64,000 nucleotides of DNA. Origin: Haliea sp. Its GTDB lineage: Bacteria; Pseudomonadota; Gammaproteobacteria; Pseudomonadales; Halieaceae. The notes under the pieces were generated by a model that saw only the letters and a program-made list of their open reading frames with translations, did no database searches and was not told the origin of the DNA. The stretch is taken from NCBI GenBank assembly GCA_016704305.1, contig JADJAL010000016.1, forward strand, positions 62,001-126,000, read 5' to 3'. Numbering within the stretch: position 1 is the stretch's first letter; each line of letters begins with the position of its first letter. Positions 26,674-36,682 of this stretch are shown here, in pieces. The position numbers were made by a program, and so were the translations under genes.

Positions 26674-28164
26674 CTATGCGGATTGGCGCTCCCGCTTTGG
26701 TACCGGATCGGTAAAGTTCATCACCGGCTGATGATCGAAGAACTCCGTCATTAACGAAGGATTCTCGCGATATTTGGGGTCATTCCTGATTTCCCGAATC
26801 TTGCTGACGAGTAGTGTTGAACGGGACAACAGATACAAATGGTGGTAAAAATCGTAATCCTGGTCCGAGGGACGGTTAAGGATGCCTTTGCTTTCGGCCG
26901 CTATCACGTCTTCGCTGTATTGATACGTCGGGTAACTCGTCATATTCGGTAACATGAAGGTGTTCATCTGTAGCGGGAATTTGAGCAGGAATTCAAATGT
27001 TTCATCCAAATCCTCTACCGTCTCGAAGTCAACTCGCGTAATCAGGTCATAAAACCCGGTGATACCCGCTTCAACGATCTCTTCCGCCGCCGCAATGACT
27101 CGATCAGATTTGGTCGGTCGATTGAAATGCTCCTTGAGTACACGCTCGCTGCCCGACTGTACGCCCATGGTAATGGCGACACACCCGGCATCCTTCAACT
27201 TATCGAGCAATTCGCGGTTGTGTGTTGTCGGATAGGAATAACACCAGAAAGGCAAATTGATCTCGGATTTATAGCGCGGTAAAAATTCATCCAGCCAGCG
27301 AGGATGCACAGTGAAAACGTCATCATAAAACATAACCTTTTCAACGCGTAAATGCTTCTTCGCCCACAGCAGTTCATCGATAATATGATCCACGGATTTG
27401 CGGCGCAGGGAGTTCTTTCTGCCAAACATATCCTGGTACTTACTTTCGATACAAAAATGACAGGAGAATGGACACCCCCGTTGCGTCATGATCGGATAAG
27501 ATCGAGCGTTTTCGGGATAATAGTTGCGTTCTACCTTCCCTTCGTTGATCAGAATATAGCGCTCTCTGCTCCAGTCTGGCTGAGCAATGTCATCAAGCGG
27601 CATAAGGGGACGATTTTCATTTTTGATGATTTCTTCGCCGCGCTGGCACCAGGTACCGGTAATATCGGAATAGTCTGCACCGGCATCAAGTCGATCCGCC
27701 AACTCGACAATCACCGCTTCACCTTCGTTGATGCATAGCAGGTCGGCAAAGCCTATGCATTTTTCAGGCTCAAGGGTCGGACCGGGGCCTCCCCAAATGA
27801 TGGGGCAATCAAAATATTTGCGCAGCCGCTCATTCACTTCGCCGCATATCTTGATTAAACCCGAAAAAACTGTGAACCCGATAAAGTCGGGCGCAAACGC
27901 CTTGAGTTCCTCAACCAGCAGTTGTTCTTCGCTATCGCTGACAGGCTTAAACAGGTCAACGGAATACTGCCGACCATTCGCAACGAAGCCGACCCCGGGA
28001 TAGTCAAATTCCAGATAACCTTCTGCCTCATCAGTCGGCAGCGCCACCGTTTCCTTGAAGTAAATAACCTTGACTTCGTGGCCTGCCGCTTGCAGTTGGC
28101 CCGCCAATTGAGCGGGCGCAAGATTCAGGCCCTTGAATAATTTTATGATTGCTACTTTTGCCAT
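26674..28164 (-). CDS. B12-binding radical SAM protein
   Basis: A 496-residue enzyme from ATG 28164. The N-terminal 150 residues look like a cobalamin-binding fold (VAIIKLFKGLNLAPAQLAGQL). Then comes the radical SAM motif CPFSCHFCIE near residue 238. A C-terminal region of unknown role follows. Such enzymes methylate or rearrange substrates such as hopanoids, tetrapyrroles or peptides; nothing here shows which. The gene ends convergent with pspF, 30 bp away, and a terminator separates it from the decayed genes upstream. Confidence 0.88.
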   Translation of the reverse strand: MAKVAIIKLFKGLNLAPAQLAGQLQAAGHEVKVIYFKETVALPTDEAEGYLEFDYPGVGFVANGRQYSVDLFKPVSDSEEQLLVEELKAFAPDFIGFTVFSGLIKICGEVNERLRKYFDCPIIWGGPGPTLEPEKCIGFADLLCINEGEAVIVELADRLDAGADYSDITGTWCQRGEEIIKNENRPLMPLDDIAQPDWSRERYILINEGKVERNYYPENARSYPIMTQRGCPFSCHFCIESKYQDMFGRKNSLRRKSVDHIIDELLWAKKHLRVEKVMFYDDVFTVHPRWLDEFLPRYKSEINLPFWCYSYPTTHNRELLDKLKDAGCVAITMGVQSGSERVLKEHFNRPTKSDRVIAAAEEIVEAGITGFYDLITRVDFETVEDLDETFEFLLKFPLQMNTFMLPNMTSYPTYQYSEDVIAAESKGILNRPSDQDYDFYHHLYLLSRSTLLVSKIREIRNDPKYRENPSLMTEFFDHQPVMNFTDPVPKRERQSA

Positions 28165-28265
28165 TACCGCGCTCTCAGGAGCTTGAATTTTAAGAAATGT
28201 TTTTGAATGGAAACGATCCGAGTCTAATCGCCTCGAATTCAATTGTCTAGAAACACTACCCCTAT

Positions 28266-28286
28266 AAAAACCCTACAAAAATAGGG
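28266..28286 (-). terminator. Intrinsic terminator after the decayed FAD gene
   Basis: On the minus strand CCCTA pairs with TAGGG around an AAAAA-rich loop, followed by a T-run (plus strand AAAAA 28266-28270). It marks the end of the transcription unit of the two pseudogenes at 28.5-29.7 kb. Confidence 0.7.
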
Positions 28287-28541
28287 CTTTCAGAAAAAGA
28301 TAACCCCGCCTTTCGCTCTGTAGATTATGCCCTTAATTTCTAGTTTCGCCTGTCGAAACCGATCTACTATTTTCTAAAATCCTGGCCTAAGAATCTAAAA
28401 AAACTACCAATCGACAAAATACGTGAACCGTGTCACATGTGGAGTCCGCGTGGCCTGCAAGTGGATATTGCTCACCATCTGTCGAGCAAGGCCCATTCAC
28501 CCCCTCAGGCCCAGGACGACGCTATAGCGGGGGACTCGCCA

Positions 28542-29034
28542 TTACGTCGCTGGCAAACAGCGATCAACAAACATTATCAGTCGCCAGTAGCATGGCGCAT
28601 AACAACTCGCTGCCCCCTCGCTGTTGAGCTTGCGCCGGTCTCTGCGTTTGGTAGACGTAAACGCAACCAAGCCGTAACGAATTTTACTAACCAAGCCAGG
28701 ACAGGGAAATTTCAACAGCGCTGGCATATCCCCCCAGTTACACAGTGCTCCCCCGCAATAGTAGCCCAATCGGGTTTCTGTCCAACACAAGGTGCTGTCA
28801 CTATTAAGTTCAGACAGAAGATCAAATAGCGGCTGATCGGATTTACAAGTAAAGTGCTAATAGCGTTCAATCCTGATCCCATCGAACCCGAACGAAGCGC
28901 TCATACCAACCAACACTTTGTCTGCTTCGTACAATCTGACGGCATGACCCTGCTCCCGCAGGTGGTATGCCGCAGCAAGCGCCACAGGTCCGCAACTGAC
29001 CACCGCAATATTTGCCGTTGTTAAAACTTCAGTT
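28542..29034 (-). pseudogene. FAD-dependent oxidoreductase, 5' remnant with in-frame stop
   Basis: The minus strand reads NIAVVSCGPVALAAAYHLREQGHAVRLYEAD, an FAD-binding beta-alpha-beta fold with the glycine-rich loop altered to SCGPVA. Then comes ERY, a TAG stop, and HFTCKSDQPLFDLLSELNSD in the same frame. The expected form is ERYYHF, so TAT or TAC became TAG. The frame continues to a stop near 28542, and the C-terminal half of the protein (protoporphyrinogen-oxidase-like, as in polysaccharide clusters) is absent. A related intact-looking gene lies at 34522-36005. Genuine decay is likely. Confidence 0.78.
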
Positions 29035-29712
29035 TTATTTTGCTGTAAATCGGATGGCTAAACGTATCATGAATTGCCTGGCCGAGGGGCGTCGCTCGCA
29101 CATTGAATAACGCTTACCAGTCAATTTAGGCAATCTTCTGCTTGCCCGAAAAATTGTAATTTTTAAAGCGGGAGGACGCGGTTTGTTACAGGAAAGCAAG
29201 ATCTCGGTAAAATTGCCTGCATACATCGGTTGGCGCTCGTAATTACCGTGTCCGGGAGTCGGGAAAATCGGCGACGCGGACATAAACTGCGACAACCAAC
29301 CAGAATGCTTGCGCTTAAACCAGTCGAACATTGGCGTCGGACGCAACACTGTGTATGAAAAGCCGGAATTGACCACCAGTTCTTCCTGCAAAGCCTTGCT
29401 AGAACTGAAATCGTCGTTCGCTGAGGATTTAATGGCAGAGCAATTGACGTGAACCAGGTATGCGGTTGGTGGCTATGCCGAAAGAACGCTTTCCGTGCCA
29501 ACCACATTATTACGATGGAAGGCATCCGGTGCGATGCCACCGATTTGCGCATGCAGCAATACGACAACATCCACGTCCGCCAAAGCTGCGCGCAGCATAA
29601 GATAATGGCTCGCCTTGTCAATAACATGCAGATCGGTAAAGCCATTGGCGAGGAGTTTGATAATCAGGTTCTGCCCCATCAGGCCGGCACCACCGGTGAT
29701 AACAATTTTAAT
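29035..29712 (-). pseudogene. NAD-dependent epimerase/dehydratase, decayed
   Basis: The N-terminus reads IKIVITGGAGLMGQNLIIKLLANGF, a Rossmann loop, but the start codon is ATT at 29712. The middle DVDVVVLLHAQIGGIAPDAFHRNNVVGTESVLSA stops; the rest (VHVNCSAIKSSAND, then TVLRPTPMFDWFKRKHSGWLSQF and PGHGNYERQPMYAGNF) is in another frame. Compared with family members, about 20-30 residues are missing after VIDKA. Sugar nucleotide or lipid-linked sugar metabolism is the usual role. Several independent lesions argue for a true pseudogene, adjacent to the decayed FAD gene. Confidence 0.8.
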
Positions 29713-29990
29713 GTTTTAACCGGCCCGCATTTGGACTCGTCTATGTAAAGTCTCGATTATTGTTTCGCAATCCGCGCCACCTTACGAATAGCTGCAGTGC
29801 CCGTCTGCAATGCGCCCCTGGCCGAAAAGTCGCTTGCTCACCATTCACCAGACAGACTCTCGCCCCACTTACATCCCCGCCCAACGGCCGCAGGAACACT
29901 AAGATAATCTATTTTTCACGTCCACTACCGAACCATTCAAATGCAACACAAGCCAAACACTCCGTTGTCATTGTAATCCCGTTGGCAGGA

Positions 29991-30842
29991 CTATACGGGG
30001 AAGGTATAGCCCAAACATTCCTCGGTATAGCGCCACAGCCGCTCTGCCGCAGCATCGTCACGTGCCCAGGGTTTAGTTTTGCGCACCTTGCTGTCGACAA
30101 AGTACTCGCCCGTGATGGTTGCTACTTCGTCACTGGAACACAGGTAGATGGATGTCTGCGCACCCTGCAGCGGACTGCGAAAGAACGGTTTCAAGAGGTA
30201 CGGTACGATTCTGGCGATGATGCTCTCATTCTGCGTACCCAGCGAAGTCGCAACTGCACCCGGATGCAGGCAGTTGACCGTAATATCCTGTCCTTGCAAC
30301 AGTCCGGCGAGCCGGCGGGTGAACAGGATATTGGCCAACTTGGAACGTCCGTATTCTCGAAATGTTTTGTAGCTTCGGGTGGCCTGCATATCGTCAAATC
30401 CCATGCCCTTTACGAAGGCGTGTGCGTCGGATGCAACGTTCACGATGCGCGCATGCGGGGTTTGCTGCAGCAGGGGGAGCAGCAGACCGGTTAGCAGAAA
30501 GGGCGCGAAGTGATTTATTGCCAGTGTCTCCTCGAAACCATCAACGGTTTCCTGGCGCGAGACATTGATCACGCCGGCATTGTTTAACAGCACGTCGAGG
30601 GGCTTACCCGCGGCTACCAGCGCTTCACCCGCTGCCCGCACACTTGCCAGATTGGCCATGTCCATGATGACGATCGCGGGAGCCAGGCCGCCAGCTGCTA
30701 TAATCTCTTGCTGCAACTCTGCGGCCTTCTGCGGGTTACGACACAACAATGTCAGTTGCGCACCTCGCCGTGCCAGTTCAAGACTTGCGGTACGACCAAT
30801 CCCCGCTGTTGGCCCGGTAATAGCAATGTGTTTACCCTTCAT
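29991..30842 (-). CDS. Short-chain dehydrogenase/reductase
   Basis: A 283-residue SDR from ATG 30842. The cofactor motif is TGPTAGIG near residue 9. Also visible are NNAGV near 83 and the catalytic YGRSK near 160, with the serine in VNVASDAHA. The closest named relatives by pattern are retinol dehydrogenase/WW-domain oxidoreductase-like SDRs. The substrate cannot be read. It is divergent from the acyltransferase gene, with 134 bp between. Confidence 0.9.
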   Translation of the reverse strand: MKGKHIAITGPTAGIGRTASLELARRGAQLTLLCRNPQKAAELQQEIIAAGGLAPAIVIMDMANLASVRAAGEALVAAGKPLDVLLNNAGVINVSRQETVDGFEETLAINHFAPFLLTGLLLPLLQQTPHARIVNVASDAHAFVKGMGFDDMQATRSYKTFREYGRSKLANILFTRRLAGLLQGQDITVNCLHPGAVATSLGTQNESIIARIVPYLLKPFFRSPLQGAQTSIYLCSSDEVATITGEYFVDSKVRKTKPWARDDAAAERLWRYTEECLGYTFPV

Positions 30843-30976
30843 GCAACCTCCCCCTCTCTGCACATAATTGCTCGCACTCTAGCCCATATTGCACCGTGCC
30901 GAAAGCGACAGCAGGTCGCGCTATGCGGTTGCAGACGCCACCGTTATACTTTTTGCTTTTGGAAGGCAGCTGGATA

Positions 30977-31858
30977 ATGTCCCTATTCGATAAAGACAAT
31001 GCGCCCCTGGACGACAAGGAAGCCCTGCAACGGCATATAGAACGCGCACTTGCAGTGAAGGCTCCACCTGCTTTGGCAGTGGAGTTGAGCTACCAGATGG
31101 TAAAGCGCCTGTTCAAACCCATGGTAATTGGGGCGGAGAACATCCCACGGAAACCCTGCCTGTTTGTCGGCAATCACTCGCTGTTTGCTTTGGATGGAGC
31201 GATCGTTCTACCCCTGTTGCTAAAGGAATTCAAGCGATTTACCCGCGGCATGGGGGACAAGTTTCTGTTCAGCAATCGACATATTGCCGATACGCTCTTG
31301 GCCAGTGGTATGGTCATGGGGCATCCCGCAGTCTGCACGGCGCTAATGGAAGACCTGCAAGACATACTGGTCTTTCCGGGCGGCGCTTATGAGGCCGTTA
31401 AGCCCATCTCGAAACTGTACGAGTTGCAGTGGAAAGAACGTTACGGGTTTGTAAAAATGGCGGCACTGCATGGTTATACCATTATGCCCTTCGGTCTGGT
31501 GGGTCCAGACGAGTTCTACGGTCACCTGATTGAAGGGCAGGATCTTCCCGAATCTGTCCTGGGTCGATGGTTGACGCGACTGGGCTTGCTCAACGACAGT
31601 ATTCGTTACGATATCCTGCCCCCTGTGCCAATTGGAAGCCTGGGAACACCCTTCCCCAAACCACAGCGCTGCTACCTGGGATTCGGCCGGCCAATTGATC
31701 TCTCTCGATACAAGGGGAAAACGCCTGCCAGGAAAACCCTGCTGACAATTCGCAATCAGGTATCTACTGAGATTGAATTGCAATTATCCCAGTTGCTGGA
31801 GAGGCGGGAGCAGCACAAGGGTACGGACAGCCTGCTGCGTCGACTCCTGACAATCTAG
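30977..31858 (+). CDS. Lysophospholipid acyltransferase family (PlsC-like) protein
   Basis: A 293-residue protein from ATG 30977, with GGAAGG 10 bases upstream. It has the acyltransferase motifs: VGNHSLFALDG near residue 62 and LVFPGGAYEAVKP near 138. The histidine-aspartate spacing is H-X5-D rather than the usual H-X4-D, which is seen in a subgroup. It may acylate lysophospholipids or an unusual glycerol lipid. There is no strong membrane span apart from moderately hydrophobic stretches. Confidence 0.85.
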   Translation: MSLFDKDNAPLDDKEALQRHIERALAVKAPPALAVELSYQMVKRLFKPMVIGAENIPRKPCLFVGNHSLFALDGAIVLPLLLKEFKRFTRGMGDKFLFSNRHIADTLLASGMVMGHPAVCTALMEDLQDILVFPGGAYEAVKPISKLYELQWKERYGFVKMAALHGYTIMPFGLVGPDEFYGHLIEGQDLPESVLGRWLTRLGLLNDSIRYDILPPVPIGSLGTPFPKPQRCYLGFGRPIDLSRYKGKTPARKTLLTIRNQVSTEIELQLSQLLERREQHKGTDSLLRRLLTI

Positions 31859-31865
31859 CAGTTGG

Positions 31866-33233
31866 CTATTCACTCATTACGCGAGCGAGACGAGTCGGTT
31901 GGCGCCATGTGCCGCCGAAAAGGCGCGCGAGATAGAGCAATGCGAGAATGATCAACATGGCGACAAAAATCCACCATGACACGCGCGGGCCATAACCGTA
32001 CACCACTATCACAAAATACTGGGCCAGCAGCATCAGCCAGTGCACGGTTATGGAAGTAACCATTATCCAGCGAGTATCACCCGCGCCTCGCAATGCACCG
32101 CCCGCGATCAGGATGGTGGCGTCAGCGAGCATGTAGGTGACCAGGCCGACCATCATATAGCTGGCCAAATCACGTATCTCGGCAAAGTTAGCATCCTTGG
32201 TTTCGAATATCCCCACCAGCGATTCGCGAAACACCAGAAATAAAATCGCCAACACACTCGAATAGCCCAACGCCGCGATAAAGCCAGACGAGATTACCTG
32301 ATTCGTCTGCGCCATATTGCCTGCCCCGACAAACCGCCCTATCAAGCTCATTACGCCAATACTCAAGCCGATCATCGGAATAAAAGAAAGCATATCCCAG
32401 TTGAATACTATGGCAATGGCGGCGCCCTGCACCACGCCATACGATTGGAACAGCAGCAAAAACAGATTGAAGCTGGAGACGTTCATAAAGGTCTCCAGTC
32501 CCGAAGGCATGCCCAGGCGCAGATAGCGGCGCATAATCGGGCGATCAAGGCGCAACGACTCAGACACATGAAACTGGCGCTTGTGGCCAGCTGAAAGATA
32601 GAAGAGCAGATAAATGCCTATCGTGAAAACGGTGGCAATCACTGTGCCCAATGCGGCGCCGGCAATGCCCATCTCCGGGAGACCGAACCTGCCGAAGATC
32701 AGCAGCCATGACAGCGGGATATTGAGCAGGGCACCCAACACATCGGACACCATGACAACACGCGTACGGCCAATACCGGAAAAATAGCTCGCCAGACACG
32801 CCTTGATAAGCGTAAAGACACTGCCGGCCATCAGGATTTGAAAATAGATCTGCTCGAGCGGTACCTGAGCGGGATCATGACCCATCACCTCGAAAGCGCT
32901 GCTCCCAAAATAGGCCATCACCAGCAACGCTGGTGCACTCGCCAAAGCGATAATCACACCTTGTGTCGTCACCAGGGAGCATTTGGCCAGGTTTCCTGCA
33001 CCGTAGTATTGAGCAACGAGGGCATTGCCGTAGGTGATCAACCCCATGAACAGGGAAAAACAGAAAAAGGCGGCTACGCCACCACCTAATGCAGCAGCGA
33101 TATGCGCGGCGTCAATGTATGACATGAACAGGCGGTCAGTGAATACCATAGCCGCAAACGCCCCCTGCGACACGACCATGGGCAATGACAGCGCGAGCAA
33201 TTCACGCAAAGTGGTGAGGGAAAGTATCTTCAC
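31866..33233 (-). CDS. MATE-family efflux transporter
   Basis: A 455-residue inner-membrane protein with about 12 hydrophobic segments in two homologous halves, as in MATE exporters (first segment LLALSLPMVVSQGAF). Such pumps expel cationic drugs or metabolites using Na+ or H+ gradients. The substrate is unknown. It converges with the acyltransferase gene, 7 bp away, and is followed upstream by the glycosyltransferase gene. Confidence 0.92.
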   Translation of the reverse strand: MKILSLTTLRELLALSLPMVVSQGAFAAMVFTDRLFMSYIDAAHIAAALGGGVAAFFCFSLFMGLITYGNALVAQYYGAGNLAKCSLVTTQGVIIALASAPALLVMAYFGSSAFEVMGHDPAQVPLEQIYFQILMAGSVFTLIKACLASYFSGIGRTRVVMVSDVLGALLNIPLSWLLIFGRFGLPEMGIAGAALGTVIATVFTIGIYLLFYLSAGHKRQFHVSESLRLDRPIMRRYLRLGMPSGLETFMNVSSFNLFLLLFQSYGVVQGAAIAIVFNWDMLSFIPMIGLSIGVMSLIGRFVGAGNMAQTNQVISSGFIAALGYSSVLAILFLVFRESLVGIFETKDANFAEIRDLASYMMVGLVTYMLADATILIAGGALRGAGDTRWIMVTSITVHWLMLLAQYFVIVVYGYGPRVSWWIFVAMLIILALLYLARLFGGTWRQPTRLARVMSE

Positions 33234-33311
33234 GGGTGAGCAGGAACCTGCTTTCTGACGGTGACCTACTCTACCAGAGTATACACGGGGAAAACTTCTG
33301 GACTGGCGTGG

Positions 33312-34373
33312 CTATCTTCGGCCCAGCACTTTCTGCTCAAAAAATACCCAGGCAAATGCTGACGCGCTGTACAAATAATAAACTTGATGAAAGAGCAGTG
33401 CGCCGAAGGCGAAGAGCAACCCGCCACGTCGGTAGAAGAACAACGCTATCTCCCTGTTGGCAAACAGCATCAACAACAGCATCAGGAATGGAATCGACGC
33501 ACCGATTATCCCGCTTATCAGGGCCACTATCGACAGCGCAAGCGCTGATGCAATAAATGCCCGAACCTGCTCCGACATTCCCACATTAAGATCGTTGGGA
33601 ATACCCGATCCGGAGCTCAGGATGAGTCGCGACCAGGGGATCGCGCGTCTGAATATTTCAGTGTGTATAAGATTTCCGAATCGCCAGACTGTCAGATGCG
33701 TACATTGCACAGCGCGCAGCAGCCTCACTCTCCCACCCGCGTTTACCAGGCGATGGCCAAGCTCTATATCTTCAATGGAGGGATATTTATAACGCTCGAC
33801 ATCGAAGCCACCGCTAACGAGAAAAGTTGTTCGCCTAATTGCTCCGCACCCAGACCAGAATGTCTGCGCCTCATAATTGGCGCGCTGATGGTAATAATGG
33901 TGTACGAGGTTTTTGTAGCGTGAGAAGAAATTTTTGGCTGGAGGATTGCTGTCATAAGAGCCAAAGACAGCGACGACTTGCTGGTCCGCGAATCCTCTGG
34001 AAAGACACTCTGCAGCATCGGCATGTACCACGACATCCGCATCGACAAACCAGAGTAATTCCCCCTGGGCAACCGCAGCAGCCTGGTTCCTCGCTCCGCC
34101 AGGGCCCATCCGACCGCCTGAGGAAATTACGATCGCACCCAAGTCCTGTGCAATTTGTCGGCTGCGATCAGTGGACCCGTCATCGACGACAATGACTTCC
34201 ATAATTTCGCCGCGTTGCTGCATGGCCAGCAATGGCGGCAAACTAGTGATTATGAATTCGGCGCCGTTATACACCGGCATAATTACGCTTATTGTCAGCG
34301 GCTGGCTGCGAGACTCCTCGTCTGAAATTACCGCAGATTCCATTTGATTCATGGTGATAGATCTATGCCCCAT
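33312..34373 (-). CDS. Family 2 glycosyltransferase with membrane segments
   Basis: A 353-residue enzyme: GT2 domain with ISVIMPVYNGAEFI (about residue 29), VVDDGSTD, FVDADVVVH (the DxD-type metal site) and SIEDIELGHRL near 220. It is followed by three or so C-terminal membrane spans. It would add sugar to a lipid carrier or surface polysaccharide. The start may be any of three ATGs (34373, 34352, 34343). It lies 148 bp downstream of the FAD oxidoreductase gene, so the two probably belong to one surface-glycan unit. Confidence 0.9.
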   Translation of the reverse strand: MGHRSITMNQMESAVISDEESRSQPLTISVIMPVYNGAEFIITSLPPLLAMQQRGEIMEVIVVDDGSTDRSRQIAQDLGAIVISSGGRMGPGGARNQAAAVAQGELLWFVDADVVVHADAAECLSRGFADQQVVAVFGSYDSNPPAKNFFSRYKNLVHHYYHQRANYEAQTFWSGCGAIRRTTFLVSGGFDVERYKYPSIEDIELGHRLVNAGGRVRLLRAVQCTHLTVWRFGNLIHTEIFRRAIPWSRLILSSGSGIPNDLNVGMSEQVRAFIASALALSIVALISGIIGASIPFLMLLLMLFANREIALFFYRRGGLLFAFGALLFHQVYYLYSASAFAWVFFEQKVLGRR

Positions 34374-34521
34374 AGCTACCGGCTTTATTCAAAGGATAAC
34401 AGCCGTTCACCAGCCGATTCTCTCAGCCGCGTATTCAAATTGCGGAAAACAATGATCTGTATTTGAAACTGATATCAAGACAGACATCGAGACAGACTCG
34501 TGAGTGAATACGAGAATGAAC

Positions 34522-36005
34522 TCAGTTCAGTTCCTCTTTAAGCACATAATAATCACGATTCACAACACTGGCGCACTTGATTTCATGGTACTCGGGCTCG
34601 GGGTTGACATCCATATAATCCACATCGTAGCCGAGAATTTTGCGACCTAATAACAACCCCATCTCAATAGAATGATCCGCATTATTATAACGGTGAGTAC
34701 CACCGCGGCCAACAATGTGCAAACCTTCGAAGCCAGCTAGAAAGCCATTGATCACAGCGATTTTCTCTGCGTACTCGAGATCGTATACCGGGTAGGCTTG
34801 CAATGTTCTTACACAGGAGAAATCTATCACCTCGGAACTGTCGATAAATTTGAGTTTCTTCTCCAAATCTTCGATGCAGCGCTGACCTACTTCTTCATCG
34901 CTCATGCTCCAGATATGGTCATCCTTGGTGCAGAAACACTCCAGTACCAACGACGTGGTGGACTGATCCGGCACCATCGCACTGCTCCAGTTCTTGGGTT
35001 CATGCATTCGACCAAACAAGATGTCCTCATCCTGGATATAGAGCCAAGTATCTATCGACACTCGCTCTTTCCTGAGTATGACATTCACCGTGATCAGTGC
35101 GCGAAATGTAAGTCCCTTGGCCGCATCAATCACCGACTGATCGCACGCTGGCTCCATGATCCGCGGAAGCACTCCAAGTGGTATGGTTGACACGACGGTG
35201 GTAGCAGCGACCGAGGTCTCCCGGCCATCTGTATCGCAATAAGTAACCTCGAAATTGTGCGGGCCGTGGTACTTTATTTTCGTCACATTGGAGTCAAGCA
35301 TCACTGCATTGGTACTGCTCTTGGCAACAATGTCCTCGGCCATTCTCTGTGGTATTCGGACATAACCATCGCGAGGGTACATAAATTCTTCAATGAGGCT
35401 TTCGTTGTCAGACTTGGTTCTGAGCAGCGATTCCTGGATTACTGTCCAGATGGACAAACCAGCGCTGCGCTGAGAAACCCAATCGGAAGACAATTTTTCA
35501 CACGGAAGCCCCCATACCTTCTCGCTGTAGCGACGGAAAAACATGTCGTACAACTTGCCGCCGAACTGCGCCACGTAAGCGTCTTTCATATTACGTATAG
35601 GTTTGTTGAGTAGGGAGTACTGCAACGCCGATAGTAGGTATGTCACCCCCGCATGCACAATCGTGCCAATACCTGCGTTCTTCACCACGTTCAGAATACT
35701 GATCGGGTAGCTATAATAAGCGCCATCGTAATAAATCCGGCTGATACGCTCGACCCAGACTATTTCGCTTCCCATCAAACGGCGAAACCAGCTGTTCAAA
35801 TCCTCATTTTTGGTAAACCAGCGGTGCCTCCCAGATCGAACTTATAGCCTCTGTGTTCATTCGTATTACACAGTCCGCCCACAAAACTATTGCGGTCTAT
35901 AACGGATACCCTGACGCCGCTCACGCTCAGCTCGTGGCCCGTTGCCAGGCCAGCCGGCCCGGCACCAAGAATGACTACATGTTCTTTAGTATTCAACGTA
36001 TTCAT
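34522..36005 (-). pseudogene. FAD-dependent oxidoreductase (UDP-sugar/protoporphyrinogen-oxidase-like), one frameshift
   Basis: The N-terminus from ATG 36005 reads VVILGAGPAGLATGHELSVSG (FAD fold) then FDLGGT and stops. The rest, in another frame, reads HRWFTKNEDLNSWFRRLMGSE to the end at 34522. Restoring one base in GGCACC (plus strand about 35824-35828) gives the expected GGHRWFTKN joint. The full protein, about 494 residues, resembles the UDP-galactopyranose-mutase-like oxidoreductases of surface-polysaccharide clusters. Both pieces are well conserved, so the gene is probably intact in the cell. Confidence 0.82.
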
Positions 36006-36009
36006 GCCA

Positions 36010-36651
36010 TTAAGTCTTTTTATGCCGCATTTCCACGATTTTATTGTACACACTCGCCAGCAACTGACAGGCGATGAACACCACTGCAAATACTTCCACT
36101 GCGCCCAACAGGGCGCCGGTGATACTCACGCTATAGCCCGGAAGATAATTCGAAAACAGGGCCGCATGTATGCTCTCGTGGGCGGTCCCACGAACCACTA
36201 ACCACGATGTTGAAAAAAACAGGCAGAGCGCCGCCATCGTACCTATAGCGGCGCCGAGGCTGATCCCGTGCAAACGCAGTACCGACGGTTTGAGCACCGG
36301 GTTTTCTGTAGGTACGGTACTGAGCAATATGTCTGCGATCCGAGTACCCAAAACCCTGCCGTACAATCTGTAGCTCAGCGCACTGAATGTGCCGGCATAT
36401 ATGAAAGCCCAAAACGCGCCAACCCATGCACCGCCACTGGTCACAGAATATCCGGGGAAAAAAATCGCGAGCAGGCCAAGATAGTTTCCGGAATTATCAC
36501 CCCACTTGGCGATGGAGACCTGGGTAGCAGAATAAATCACCACAGCTGCTAATGTACCAGCGGTAAATCCCAGCATCAGGGCGTTGAACCTGATAGCTGC
36601 GTTGAGCAGCTTGAGGTTAACGCCGTTGACGTTGTGATTGGTGGCCTGCAT
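36010..36651 (-). CDS. Membrane protein with two PGYxV repeat units
   Basis: A 213-residue protein from ATG 36651 (GGGGA 10 bases before). It has about four hydrophobic segments in two copies of one unit: membrane span, loop with a conserved end LLAIFFPGYSVTSGGAWVG or LFSNYLPGYSVSITGALLG, then another span. I do not recognise the family. It stops 4 bp before the FAD oxidoreductase start and follows the smaller relative by 31 bp, so the three are co-transcribed. A helper role in surface-glycan assembly is possible but only inferred. Confidence 0.75.
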   Translation of the reverse strand: MQATNHNVNGVNLKLLNAAIRFNALMLGFTAGTLAAVVIYSATQVSIAKWGDNSGNYLGLLAIFFPGYSVTSGGAWVGAFWAFIYAGTFSALSYRLYGRVLGTRIADILLSTVPTENPVLKPSVLRLHGISLGAAIGTMAALCLFFSTSWLVVRGTAHESIHAALFSNYLPGYSVSITGALLGAVEVFAVVFIACQLLASVYNKIVEMRHKKT

Positions 36652-36682
36652 ATTCTGGTAATTCCCCACTGGTACTACAGCC

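Noticed and set aside
28430..28830. Plus-strand frames of 65 and 130 codons near 28.4-28.8 kb
   Set aside because: They overlap the minus-strand FAD pseudogene, whose residual homology explains this stretch better.
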